Positions 1-8,800 of a stretch of 23,579 bases of DNA are shown here, piece after piece. A program made the translations under genes and the position numbers. Numbering within the stretch: the stretch's first letter is position 1; each line of letters begins with the position of its first letter. The stretch is from JBBRNV01 sp038227435 (GTDB lineage Bacteria; Patescibacteriota; Minisyncoccia; Phycocordibacterales; CALRBL01): assembly GCA_038227435.1 (NCBI GenBank), contig JBBRPW010000009.1, forward strand, positions 1 through 23,579, in the 5' to 3' direction. The notes under the pieces were generated by a model that was not told the DNA's origin, ran no database searches, and was given only the letters and a program-made list of their open reading frames with translations.

Positions 1-110
1 GTGTATTTTTTTGTTTTTTGACATTGTATGAAAACTTACTGACCTACATTAAACTCCGCGTTTCTAATAAATTAATGTTTACATATAATTTTATTAATTT
101 TGATAATTTT

Positions 111-1913
111 CTATTCTTTTTTCTCATACAGCAAGCGCAGCTTTGCAATCGATTCACTTATTTTTTTACATTCCTCAAGTAGTTTTCCGACCTCTTCAAA
201 ATTTCCAGCTTTTTCAGACTTTTGAACTTGGGCCATGAGATCTTCAAATTGTTCCTCGAGTATGCCTTCTTCTGCCCAAAAAAGCAACTCTTTTAAGGCC
301 TTTTCTTGTTGTTTTTCTGGGTTCTTATCTGCTCTTGAATAAAGAGAACTGACGTATTCATCGAGCTCAAAAAGAATCATGTCTTTATTGGCATTTTGTT
401 TTTCAAGTGCAGCTTCATATCCACCTTTATATAGTGCTTTAAAAGCATTTTCAATTATGTGGTGTTCTTTTTTAAAATCATCTGACATCATCATTCCAAA
501 CAATAATCGAATGGCTTTTGTTGAACGAGACGATAATGAATTTTTTTGTCCTCCTTGTACGACTGTTCCGATTCCTCCAACTGAAGACGAATAACCTGCC
601 CCTTCTGTGACGGACTTTACAGATTGAAGTTCGTCACTTAATACTTGATTTGAAATTCCAAATAAAAGAGAAGCTTCGTCGATAAAGCGTCCGCGAGCCA
701 TGGGACTAGGAATGCTTTTAATGTACGGAAGAATTTTTTCACGAATGTATACGGTTTTTTCACGGCTGTCTTTTGTGTTTACCATTGCCGGGTCTTTTGA
801 AGTAACTTCCATTATGTAACTAATTACATGTTTTGAATTTCTGAGCGCTTCTTTATACTGATCAACACTTTCCCGAATCACATCGGCCGGATCTTTTCCT
901 TGGGGCAACAGTGCAACCTTTACTTCCATTCCAGCCTGAAGAGCAAGTAACCACGCTTTCATCGTTGCATTAATTCCTGCTTTATCTGCATCGTAAACAA
1001 GCATTAAGTTTGGAGACATGCGCTTTATCATTTCAAGTTGTTGAATGGTGAGAGCAGTTCCTGAAGTTGCAACGGTGTTTTCAAAACCAGCTTGATGCGA
1101 CATGAGCAAATCCATTTGACCTTCAACAAGCACTGCATATTTTTTCTCTCGAATAATATGTTTTGCTTTATCGAATCCATACAGGACTTCTGATTTATTA
1201 AACACTGGAGTGTCTGGGCTATTTAAGTATTTTGCAACCTCACCTCCACCAGGTGCGGGTGGTTCGTCTGGCATAATGCGTCCAGTAAACGCAATCATTC
1301 GCCCTGACTGATCTGAGATTGGAAACATAATTCGATTTCGAAATCTATCATACATTCCTTTATCTCCTTGCTTAATCAAGCCTGCATTTTCAATTTCATT
1401 TTTTTGATGACCTTTCTTAATGAGTACTTGTTCAAGTGAATGCCATTCATTTAACGACAATCCAATGTGCCAATCCTTAATTGTTTTTTCAGTGAGACCT
1501 CGGCCTAATAAATATACGCGAGCTTTTTCTGCCTGAACACTTTCATGATACAAATTATGTTCAAAAAAGAGTGCAGCCTCTTCAATTAAATCTCGTGACT
1601 TTGAATTTTGACTTACCTCATATGATGCCTGCCGTAAATCGACACCTGCTTTTTCAGCTAACATTTTAAGCGCTCCTGAAAAATCTACTTTTTCATATTC
1701 TTGAACGAAGCTGAAAATATCGCCTTTTTGCCCGCATCCAAAGCAGTAAAAAGTTCCACGATCAGGGGAAACAAAAAAGGAAGGCGTCTTTTCGCGATGA
1801 AAAGGACACTTCCCTTTTAAGCTTCGTCCTGCAGGAGTAAGTTCAACATACCCCGACACAACATCGGTGATACTCAACTTTTCTTTAATTAATTCTGCGG
1901 TTGATTGTGACAT
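111..1913 (-). CDS. dnaG: DNA primase DnaG
   Basis: Synthesises the short RNA primers used at the replication fork and normally docks on the replicative helicase through its C-terminal domain. From the ATG at 1911-1913 the product is 600 aa, a normal DnaG length. The N-terminal CHC2 zinc finger is visible as C36, H39, C57 and C60. The catalytic Toprim domain follows, with the acidic EGQMD motif at about 264-268 and the YDADKAG motif with D308 and D310, then GKDPADVI. The remaining 250 or so residues are helical, matching the helicase-binding region. The reading frame stays open to a TTG at 1995-1997, but I chose the ATG because homologues begin close to the zinc finger and the extra 28 codons would cover a structured hairpin. 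No Shine-Dalgarno sequence precedes the ATG. It lies 103 nt downstream of rpoC and is probably co-transcribed with rpoBC. The stop codon is TAG. Confidence 0.95.
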   Translation of the reverse strand: MSQSTAELIKEKLSITDVVSGYVELTPAGRSLKGKCPFHREKTPSFFVSPDRGTFYCFGCGQKGDIFSFVQEYEKVDFSGALKMLAEKAGVDLRQASYEVSQNSKSRDLIEEAALFFEHNLYHESVQAEKARVYLLGRGLTEKTIKDWHIGLSLNEWHSLEQVLIKKGHQKNEIENAGLIKQGDKGMYDRFRNRIMFPISDQSGRMIAFTGRIMPDEPPAPGGGEVAKYLNSPDTPVFNKSEVLYGFDKAKHIIREKKYAVLVEGQMDLLMSHQAGFENTVATSGTALTIQQLEMIKRMSPNLMLVYDADKAGINATMKAWLLALQAGMEVKVALLPQGKDPADVIRESVDQYKEALRNSKHVISYIMEVTSKDPAMVNTKDSREKTVYIREKILPYIKSIPSPMARGRFIDEASLLFGISNQVLSDELQSVKSVTEGAGYSSSVGGIGTVVQGGQKNSLSSRSTKAIRLLFGMMMSDDFKKEHHIIENAFKALYKGGYEAALEKQNANKDMILFELDEYVSSLYSRADKNPEKQQEKALKELLFWAEEGILEEQFEDLMAQVQKSEKAGNFEEVGKLLEECKKISESIAKLRLLYEKKE

Positions 1914-1962
1914 TGATCGAGCGAGATCACGCCGGCCGACGTCCTTTTGGGCCGGCGCTAGC
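1914..1962 (-). promoter_or_regulatory. Hairpin element in the dnaG leader (type A)
   Basis: The rpoC-dnaG gap contains a GC-rich perfect 8 bp stem in otherwise AT-rich sequence: arms 1930-1937 (cgccggcc) and 1950-1957 (ggccggcg), around a 12 nt loop at 1938-1949. Read on the transcribed strand the loop contains AAAAGGACG, and the 3' arm is followed by TGATCTCGCT and, after a few bases, the dnaG ATG. The element aligns with the one in front of rpoC, with different but still paired stem bases. There is no U-run after the stem, so it is not an intrinsic terminator. Function is unknown: possible translational control, RNA processing or protein binding. Confidence 0.6.
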
Positions 1963-2016
1963 GAAATTATTATATTATTCACTATCACTTTCACCAACTA
2001 CCTGATGGCATGCCGA

Positions 2017-2385
2017 TTACCGTGACTGATAGTCTCCTTCGGTTTCAATTCGTAAAGCTCCAGATTCTCGAGACACTTTTTCAACCATTGCGGCTTTTTC
2101 ACTTCCAGGGAATCCAGTTCCAGCAGGAATCAATCGTCCAACAATTACGTTTTCCATTAATCCTCGAAGTTCGTCGGTACTTCCTCGAACAGCTGAACTA
2201 ATAAGAATCTTTGTTGTATTTTGGAATGACGCTGCAGAAAGGAAACTCTTACGTGAAAGAGAAACTTCTGTAATACCCATCGGTACTTGTTCAACTTTTG
2301 CTTCGATTAAGTTTTCAGCTCGGAGTCGTTTGTTTTCTGCATTAACGTCAGAAATTTCAACTACGTCTCCTACACTAAATACTGA
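2017..2385 (-). CDS. rpoC: RNA polymerase beta-prime subunit, C-terminal part (same frame as the main rpoC ORF, beyond an in-frame stop)
   Basis: This is the conserved last 122 codons of beta-prime. It holds the hallmark segment MGITEVSLSRKSFLSAASFQ followed by TTKILISSAVRGSTDEL and NVIVGRLIPAGTG, which matches the end of bacterial RpoC. It is in exactly the same frame as the larger upstream ORF, separated only by one TAA codon at 2386-2388. No ATG occurs until codon 36 of this piece (2278-2280), which is already inside the conserved block, so independent translation of a functional second subunit looks unlikely. Either the TAA is a sequencing or assembly substitution, a real lesion, or it is read through. 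The natural reading is one rpoC gene of about 1249 codons running 2017-5766. Confidence 0.9.
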   Translation of the reverse strand, partial: SVFSVGDVVEISDVNAENKRLRAENLIEAKVEQVPMGITEVSLSRKSFLSAASFQNTTKILISSAVRGSTDELRGLMENVIVGRLIPAGTGFPGSEKAAMVEKVSRESGALRIETEGDYQSR

Positions 2386-5300
2386 TTAACCAGCTTCTTT
2401 AATTCGAACTCGAGTAAACATTTGTCGAACAATAACTTCAATGTGCTTTTGAGAAACAGCTTCTCCTTGAAGTTCATACAATTTCTTAATTTCAGAAATA
2501 ATATATTGCTCTGCTTTTTCTTTTCCTGCGTAGTGGAATACATCATCAGGATCAAGTGATCCGTCTGTAATAATGTCTCCCTTACTTACATGTTGACCAA
2601 TTTTAACAAGAGGAACTCGGACCATAGCAATTGCATGTTCTGTTTCTGATTTTCCAGCTCGTGTTCCAACTTTTTTAGATGTACTTATTTTCTTAACTGG
2701 AGCTTCTCCGGCGTCAGGAGTAATTACAATTACTTTTTCTTTTCCAGTATTTCTAATTTCTGAAATAAGTCCGTCGCATTTAGCTACAGCTCCTGGATTT
2801 TTAGGTCGTCGTTTTTCAAATACTTCAACCACTCGAGGAAGTCCGGCTGTAATGTCTCCTCCAACTGTTGCGGCTCCTCCTGTGTGGAAAGTACGCATTG
2901 TAAGTTGAGTTCCAGGCTCTCCAATCGCTTGAGCGGCTACGGTTCCTACCGCTTCTCCTAAATCAGTTAATTTATTTTTTCCAAGATCGAGTCCGTAACA
3001 CATAGCGCAAATTCCATTATGTGTTTTACATGTAAGTGGAGATCGAACTACTACAAATTCAATTCCTGGCTTATCAACACCTTTCGCTTCAACTTTTGTA
3101 AGTAAGTGATTTCGTTTGAATAGAACTGAACCGTCTGTATCAATAATATCTTCTGCAATTACTCGTCCAAAAATATGTTTTGAAAGTGGTTGCTCAATTC
3201 CTGATGCAGTCTTTCGTGTTACAGGCATTCCTTCTTTAGTTCCACAGTCTTGTTCAGTAATTACTACGTCTTGAGCTACAACGAATAGTTTTCGAGTAAG
3301 GTATCCAGCATTCGCCGTGTTGAGGGCGGTGTCTGTCATTCCTTTTCGAGCTCCGTGAGTTGAAATGAAATATTCAATCGGTGTAAATCCTTCAAGTCCT
3401 GATGAAATGATAGGTACTTCAAGCGTTTGACCTTGAGAGTTTTGAATCAATCCTTTCATTCCGGCCATTTGAGTTAACTGACCAATTGTTCCTCGGGCTC
3501 CTGAAGTAATAAGGTCGTAGGCTGATCCATTTTTATCAAGTGAAAGTGGTACCAATTTTTCGATAGAACTTTTCGCTTCGTGCCAAATTTCAATATTCTT
3601 TCGAAGTCGTTCATCTTCCGTAATAAGTCCGTCTGCAAATTGATCTGAAACGACCTCAGCTTCTTTTCGTCCTTTTTCGATAATTGCTCCTTTTCCTGCA
3701 GGCACTCGTACCTCATCGAGTCCGAATGTTGTTCCTGACATTGTTGAGAATTTAAATCCGAAATCTTTAATCGCATCCAAAATTTTTGGCATTGACTGAA
3801 CGCCTTTTGTTGCAATCAAGTCATCCAAAATTGCATTCATTGCTGACTTTGCAATTACTTTGTTTACGAATGGATAGTCATCAGGAAGCACTTGGTTGAA
3901 GAGTAATCGTCCTGGAGTTGTTTCAATAAATTGTGCAATTCCATCTACGAAGAAATCTTTAAACTTTGGAAGGTTTGGAGGAAGTACTTTAATTTTAGCT
4001 CGATAAGAAAGCTCGCCGTATGCAATTGCTTGATACGCAGCCTCTGGGCTTTCAAAGTGATTTCCTTCTCCTTTTTGTCCTTCAACATCTTTTGTCATCC
4101 AGAATGCTCCAAGTACAATTTCTTTTGAAGGTGCTGAAATTAGATCTCCTGATCCAGGTTTAAGCACGTTCTTATCAGATGCCATAATTTCTCGTGCCTC
4201 AGCTTGCGCTTCAACTGAAAGTGGAAGGTGAACGGCCATTGTATCTCCGTCGAAGTCGGCGTTGTAGGCATTACATACAAGTGGGTGAAGTTGAATTGCA
4301 TTTCCTTCAATCAATTGTGGTTTGAAAGCTTGAATACCAAGTCGGTGCAAAGTAGGAGCTCGGTTTAGAAGAACATATTTATCTTTAATTACATCTTCTA
4401 AAATAGCCCACACTTCTGGAATTCCATCATCGATTAATCGTGATGCTCCTCGAATGTTGAATGCTAATTCTTTTCGAAGAAGTTCTGCAATTACGAATGG
4501 TCGGAAAAGTTCAAGAGCCATGTGCTTTGGAAGTCCACATTGGTCAAGCTTCATATCAGGTCCAACCACAATTACTGATCGAGCAGAATAGTCTACTCGT
4601 TTTCCAAGCAAGTTTCCTCGAAGAAGTCCTTTCTTTCCTTTCAAATTATCTGCGAGTGACTTTAATGGTCGTCGTTGTGCTTGATTTACTCCAGCAAAGA
4701 GTGCGTTTCCATGTCGAATTGAGTTGTCGATAAGTGCATCAACCGCTTCTTGCAAGATTCGTTTTTCATTTCGCAAAATAACATCGGGGGCAAAAATTTC
4801 TTTAAGCTTTCGAAGTCGATTATTTCGGTTAATTACTCGTCGGTATAAGTCGTTAATGTCTGAAGTAGCTGTTCGTCCTCCTTCAAGGGCAACCATTGGT
4901 CGAAGTGCAGGAGGAATAACAGGAATTTTAGTAAGGAACATCCATTCTGGTCGAATGTTTGATCCAATCATTCCTCGAATCATTGAGAGTCGTCGAATAA
5001 GTTTATCTCGATCAGTTGATCCAACTGTTTCTAATTCTTTTTCGAGAGCTCCGTATAGTTTTTGTAGATCAAGTTTCTTAAATAAGTTGTATACCGCTTC
5101 TGCTCCAATTTCAGCTTCAAAAATAGAACCGAATTTCAAAGAGAATTTGTGATATTCAACTTCATCAAGTACTCGTCCGATTACCAAGCTTTCAATATCT
5201 CGTTTTGTATTTAAATACAATTCATTAACAGCATCTTTTGTTTTTTCGTCGTTAATTGTTTTGATTTTGTTTTTGTATTCGTTTTCAAGATCTCGAATTA

Positions 5301-5766
5301 CTCGCTTCTGTTCATCTTCACTTACTTTAGTTACAAGGTATCCAGCGAAGTACACAACCTTTTCAAGGTCTCCTGTACTCATTCCTAAAATCGTTCCGAT
5401 TCGTGAAGGTAAACTTCGAAGGAACCAAATGTGTGCAACAGGTGTTGCAAGTTCAATGTGTCCCATTCGTTCTCGACGAACAATTGATCGAGTAAGTTCT
5501 ACTCCACATTTTTCACAAATAATTCCTTTATATCGAATACCTCGGTATTTTCCACAGTAACATTCGAAATCTTTTTCAGGTCCGAAAATTTTCTCGTCGA
5601 ACAAACCATTCTTTTCAGAACGTTGTGTTCGGTAGTTCATTGTTTCTGGCTTTGTCACTTCTCCGTGTGACCACTCAACAATTCGCTCAGGTGAAGCTAC
5701 TTTGAGTTCAATTCCCTCAAAGTATTTCTGATCTCCAAATTTATCTTTAGATGTATTTTGTTTCAT
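2386..5766 (-). CDS. rpoC: DNA-directed RNA polymerase beta-prime subunit (main part)
   Basis: Catalytic subunit of RNA polymerase. The N-terminal zinc ribbon is C69, C71, C84 and C87. The active-site NADFDGD motif, which binds the catalytic magnesium, is at residues 502-508. The trigger-loop region (GMTDTALNTANAGYLTRKLF), the second zinc site (DCGT, then CKTHNGICAMC) and the GEPGTQLTMRTFH segment follow in the usual order. The frame stops at a TAA after residue 1126, although the conserved C-terminus continues in frame at 2017-2385. The start ATG at 5764-5766 has no Shine-Dalgarno sequence. It lies 70 nt after rpoB, and the gap contains a hairpin element. No large lineage-specific insertion is apparent, consistent with a compact beta-prime. 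Identification is secure; only the state of the 3' end is in doubt. Confidence 0.97.
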   Translation of the reverse strand: MKQNTSKDKFGDQKYFEGIELKVASPERIVEWSHGEVTKPETMNYRTQRSEKNGLFDEKIFGPEKDFECYCGKYRGIRYKGIICEKCGVELTRSIVRRERMGHIELATPVAHIWFLRSLPSRIGTILGMSTGDLEKVVYFAGYLVTKVSEDEQKRVIRDLENEYKNKIKTINDEKTKDAVNELYLNTKRDIESLVIGRVLDEVEYHKFSLKFGSIFEAEIGAEAVYNLFKKLDLQKLYGALEKELETVGSTDRDKLIRRLSMIRGMIGSNIRPEWMFLTKIPVIPPALRPMVALEGGRTATSDINDLYRRVINRNNRLRKLKEIFAPDVILRNEKRILQEAVDALIDNSIRHGNALFAGVNQAQRRPLKSLADNLKGKKGLLRGNLLGKRVDYSARSVIVVGPDMKLDQCGLPKHMALELFRPFVIAELLRKELAFNIRGASRLIDDGIPEVWAILEDVIKDKYVLLNRAPTLHRLGIQAFKPQLIEGNAIQLHPLVCNAYNADFDGDTMAVHLPLSVEAQAEAREIMASDKNVLKPGSGDLISAPSKEIVLGAFWMTKDVEGQKGEGNHFESPEAAYQAIAYGELSYRAKIKVLPPNLPKFKDFFVDGIAQFIETTPGRLLFNQVLPDDYPFVNKVIAKSAMNAILDDLIATKGVQSMPKILDAIKDFGFKFSTMSGTTFGLDEVRVPAGKGAIIEKGRKEAEVVSDQFADGLITEDERLRKNIEIWHEAKSSIEKLVPLSLDKNGSAYDLITSGARGTIGQLTQMAGMKGLIQNSQGQTLEVPIISSGLEGFTPIEYFISTHGARKGMTDTALNTANAGYLTRKLFVVAQDVVITEQDCGTKEGMPVTRKTASGIEQPLSKHIFGRVIAEDIIDTDGSVLFKRNHLLTKVEAKGVDKPGIEFVVVRSPLTCKTHNGICAMCYGLDLGKNKLTDLGEAVGTVAAQAIGEPGTQLTMRTFHTGGAATVGGDITAGLPRVVEVFEKRRPKNPGAVAKCDGLISEIRNTGKEKVIVITPDAGEAPVKKISTSKKVGTRAGKSETEHAIAMVRVPLVKIGQHVSKGDIITDGSLDPDDVFHYAGKEKAEQYIISEIKKLYELQGEAVSQKHIEVIVRQMFTRVRIKEAG

Positions 5767-5776
5767 ATATGTTTTG

Positions 5777-5827
5777 ATTTAGCGAAATCACGTCGCGTCC
5801 CGTCCTTATGACGCGACGCCGGATTTC
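5777..5827 (-). promoter_or_regulatory. Hairpin element between rpoB and rpoC (type A)
   Basis: A perfect 9 bp stem (arms 5791-5799 cgtcgcgtc and 5810-5818 gacgcgacg) encloses a 10 nt loop at 5800-5809, which reads ATAAGGACGG on the transcribed strand. A further 6 bp outer stem pairs 5784-5789 with 5822-5827. The 3' flank TGATTTCGCTAAATCA closely matches the flank of the dnaG element. No U-run follows, so it is not a Rho-independent terminator. The 3' arm ends 24 nt before the rpoC ATG. Confidence 0.65.
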
Positions 5828-5836
5828 TAATGTTGA

Positions 5837-8800
5837 TTATTTATTTGGAGCGCTATCAGAATCTCCTTCAACATCTTTTCCGTACACCGTTCGAACCTTT
5901 TCGGTGACTTCATATTCTTGATCTGGTAATTCTTTATTCACCAACGTAACGTCGAGTGCCAATCCTCGTAAATTGTTTAGAAGAACGTTGAATGATGCAG
6001 GGCTGTTTGTTTGTGTAATTGGTCGTCCTTTTACGATTGCATCGAAGGCTGCTGATCGTCCTACAATGTCGTCGGATTTAATTGTTAAAACCTCTCGAAG
6101 CGTGTGAGCGGCACCGTGTCCTGAAAGAGCCCACACTTCCATTTCTCCAAATCGTTGTCCTCCTCCTTGAGCCTTTCCTCCAAGTGGTTGCTGAGTAATA
6201 AGAGAGTACGGACCAATTGATCGCATGTGAATCTTATCTTCAACCATGTGGTGGAGTTTAAGAATGTACATATATCCAACGGCAATTTTTTGTTCAAATG
6301 CATCTCCTGTTCGTCCGTCATACAGTGTCATTTTTCCATCAGCTGTGAATCCAGCTTCAACTAATTCCGCTTTCACTTCGTCTTGTGTTGCTCCGGCAAA
6401 GGCTGGCACAATGGCTTGATATCCAAGTGTGTTTGCGGCAAGCCCTAGGTGAAGTTCTAAAATTTGTCCAAGGTTCATACGTGATGGCACTCCAAGTGGT
6501 GTAAGAATTACATCAACAGGTGTTCCGTCTGCCATGTATGGCATTTCTTCTTCAGGAAGAATTCGAGAGATAACTCCTTTGTTTCCGTGTCGTCCAGCAA
6601 GTTTGTCTCCGACTGAAACGTTTCTTACTTGTGCAATTTCAATGTGAATTCGTTTAATGATTCCTGATTCAAGTTTGTCTCCTTTTTCTCGTGAGAATAC
6701 TTTTACAGAAACTACTCGTCCTCGTTTTCCGTTTTCAACTCGCTTTGATGTATCTTTTACATCTCGTGATTTTTCTCCGAAGATAGAACGAAGTAATCGC
6801 TCTTCAGGTGTAAGTTGTGTTTCTCCTTTTGGAGTAATTTTTCCAACTAAAATATCACCGGGTGAAACTTCTGCTCCAATTCGAACTACTCCTTCGTGAT
6901 CGAGGTTTTTAAGTTTCGCTTCTCCAACGTTTGGAATGTCAGGAGTTGTTACTTCGGGACCAAGTTTTGTATCTCGAACATTCACTACGAATTCTTCAAT
7001 TTGAATACTTGAGAATTTACTTCGCTTTACTAATCGTTCTGACAAAATAATCGCATCGTCGTAGTTTGCTCCTTGCCATGTCATGAATGCAACAAGCACG
7101 TTATGTCCAAGAGAAATTTGTCCGTTATCTGATGTTGAAGCATCGGCAAGTACATCTCCTTTTTTAACTTCTTGGTGCAAGTTCACTACAGGTCGTTGGT
7201 GATAATCTGTAAATTGGTTTGTTCGTGAGAATTCAACTAATTTAAATGTAATTTCTTTTCCTTTATTAACTGATGCGTCGGCTGGTTTAAATACAATATG
7301 TTTTGCATCAACTGCAGTAATTGTTCCATTTGATGGAGCAATCACAAGTCGTCCAGTGTCGAGCGCAGCTTTCTTTTCAATTCCCGTAGCAACAATCGGC
7401 GCTTCAGGTTGAAGCGGAGGAGTTGCTTGCTTTTGCATGTTTGATCCCATGAGTGCTCGGTTTGCATCGTCGTGATTCACGAAAGGAATCATGGCTGTTG
7501 CAATTGAAAAGGCTTGGTTAGTTGCCACGTCGATATAATCAACGCCTTCTGGCTTTACCATTATTGGTTTTCCTTTTAATCGACATTCAACTTCTTCAGT
7601 TGTAAATTTTCCTGCTTTGTCATAACTATTTCCGGCGTGAGCAATTGTAAATCCTTCTTCTTCAAGCGCATTGAAGTAAGTAATTTCTCCTGTCACCTTT
7701 CCGTTTTTAACTTTAACTAAAGGAGTTTCAATCATTCCGAAAGGATTGATTCGTGCGTAGGCAGATAAGTTAAGTACGAGTCCAATGTTCGGTCCTTCAG
7801 GTGTTTGAATTGGACATACTCGTCCGTAGTGAGATGGGTGCACGTCTCGCACTTCATATCCCGCTCGTTCTCGTGTTAATCCTCCGGGGCCGAGTGCAGA
7901 AACTCGTCTTAAGTGTTCAAGTTCGTTAAGCAAGTTGTCTTGCTGCATGAATTGAGAAAGTTGGTTTGTTGTAAAAAATTCCTTGATTCGAGCTTGAAGT
8001 GGTCGAGGAATAATAAATTGAACAGGAAGTGATGCATCGGTATCAATTGTCGACATTCGGTTTTGAATGTTTCGTTTGATTTGTGTCATTCCTAATCGAA
8101 TTTTTTGAGCCAAGAGTTCTCCAACGAATCGCACTCGTCGTGAACCTAGATGATCAATATCGTCGGCAACACTTTCCTTTTGAGTGTTCAAATCAATTAC
8201 GTGAGTAATGATTGTTACCATGTCATCAAGTGAAAGAGTTTTTCGAGTTAATTCTTTTTCTGTTTTTTCCTTGTTAAATCGTTTATTGAATCGGAATCTT
8301 CCTACAGGTGAAAGATCGTATCTATCTCCTGAGAAAATTGATTTCAAAAATTCTCGTGCGTTCTCAACAGTTGCTAAATCTCCATCTCGTAATCGTTTGT
8401 AGATTTCAATTAATGAGTCGTTTGTATTTTTTGCAGTATCTTTTGCAAGTGTTAATTCCATTGCTTTTTGAGCAACCTCATTGTGAGCAAATAGCTTAAG
8501 CACATCTTTTGCATCGTCTCCTGCTCCCATCGCTCGTAAAAGTGATGATGCGGGGAATTTTCGTTTTTTGTCGACTCGAACATATGTTACTCCATCTGGA
8601 TCTGTCACAAGTTCAATCCACGCACCTCGTGCTGGAATAATTTTGGCACCGAAATATGTTCGTCCTTTTAATTCTTCAGCTGTAAAAAATACTCCGTATG
8701 AACGGGCAAGCTGTGGCACAATTACTCGTTCGATTCCGTTAATCACGAATGTTCCGTGATCTGTCATCAAAGGCAGGTCGGCCATGAAAATTTCTTGTTC

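Noticed and set aside
18..49. TTGACA at 18-23 on the plus strand as a promoter
   Set aside because: No acceptable -10 box at 16-18 bp, and no rightward gene follows; the next rightward ORFs are antisense to dnaG.
1930..1957. The dnaG and rpoC leader hairpins as Rho-independent terminators
   Set aside because: Neither stem is followed by a U-run on the transcribed strand, and essential genes follow directly.
1914..1997. Longer DnaG start at TTG 1995-1997
   Set aside because: The extra 28 residues would translate the conserved hairpin element and precede the normal DnaG N-terminus.
2386..2388. Alternative genetic code explaining the rpoC stop
   Set aside because: The codon is TAA, which ends most neighbouring genes. 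Known CPR recoding affects UGA, and no in-frame TGA is seen here.
4461..5560. Rightward ORFs of 90-142 codons opposite rpoC
   Set aside because: They lie fully antisense to conserved rpoC sequence, have low-complexity Arg/Ser-rich products and no promoter; they are shadows produced by the CGA-rich coding strand.
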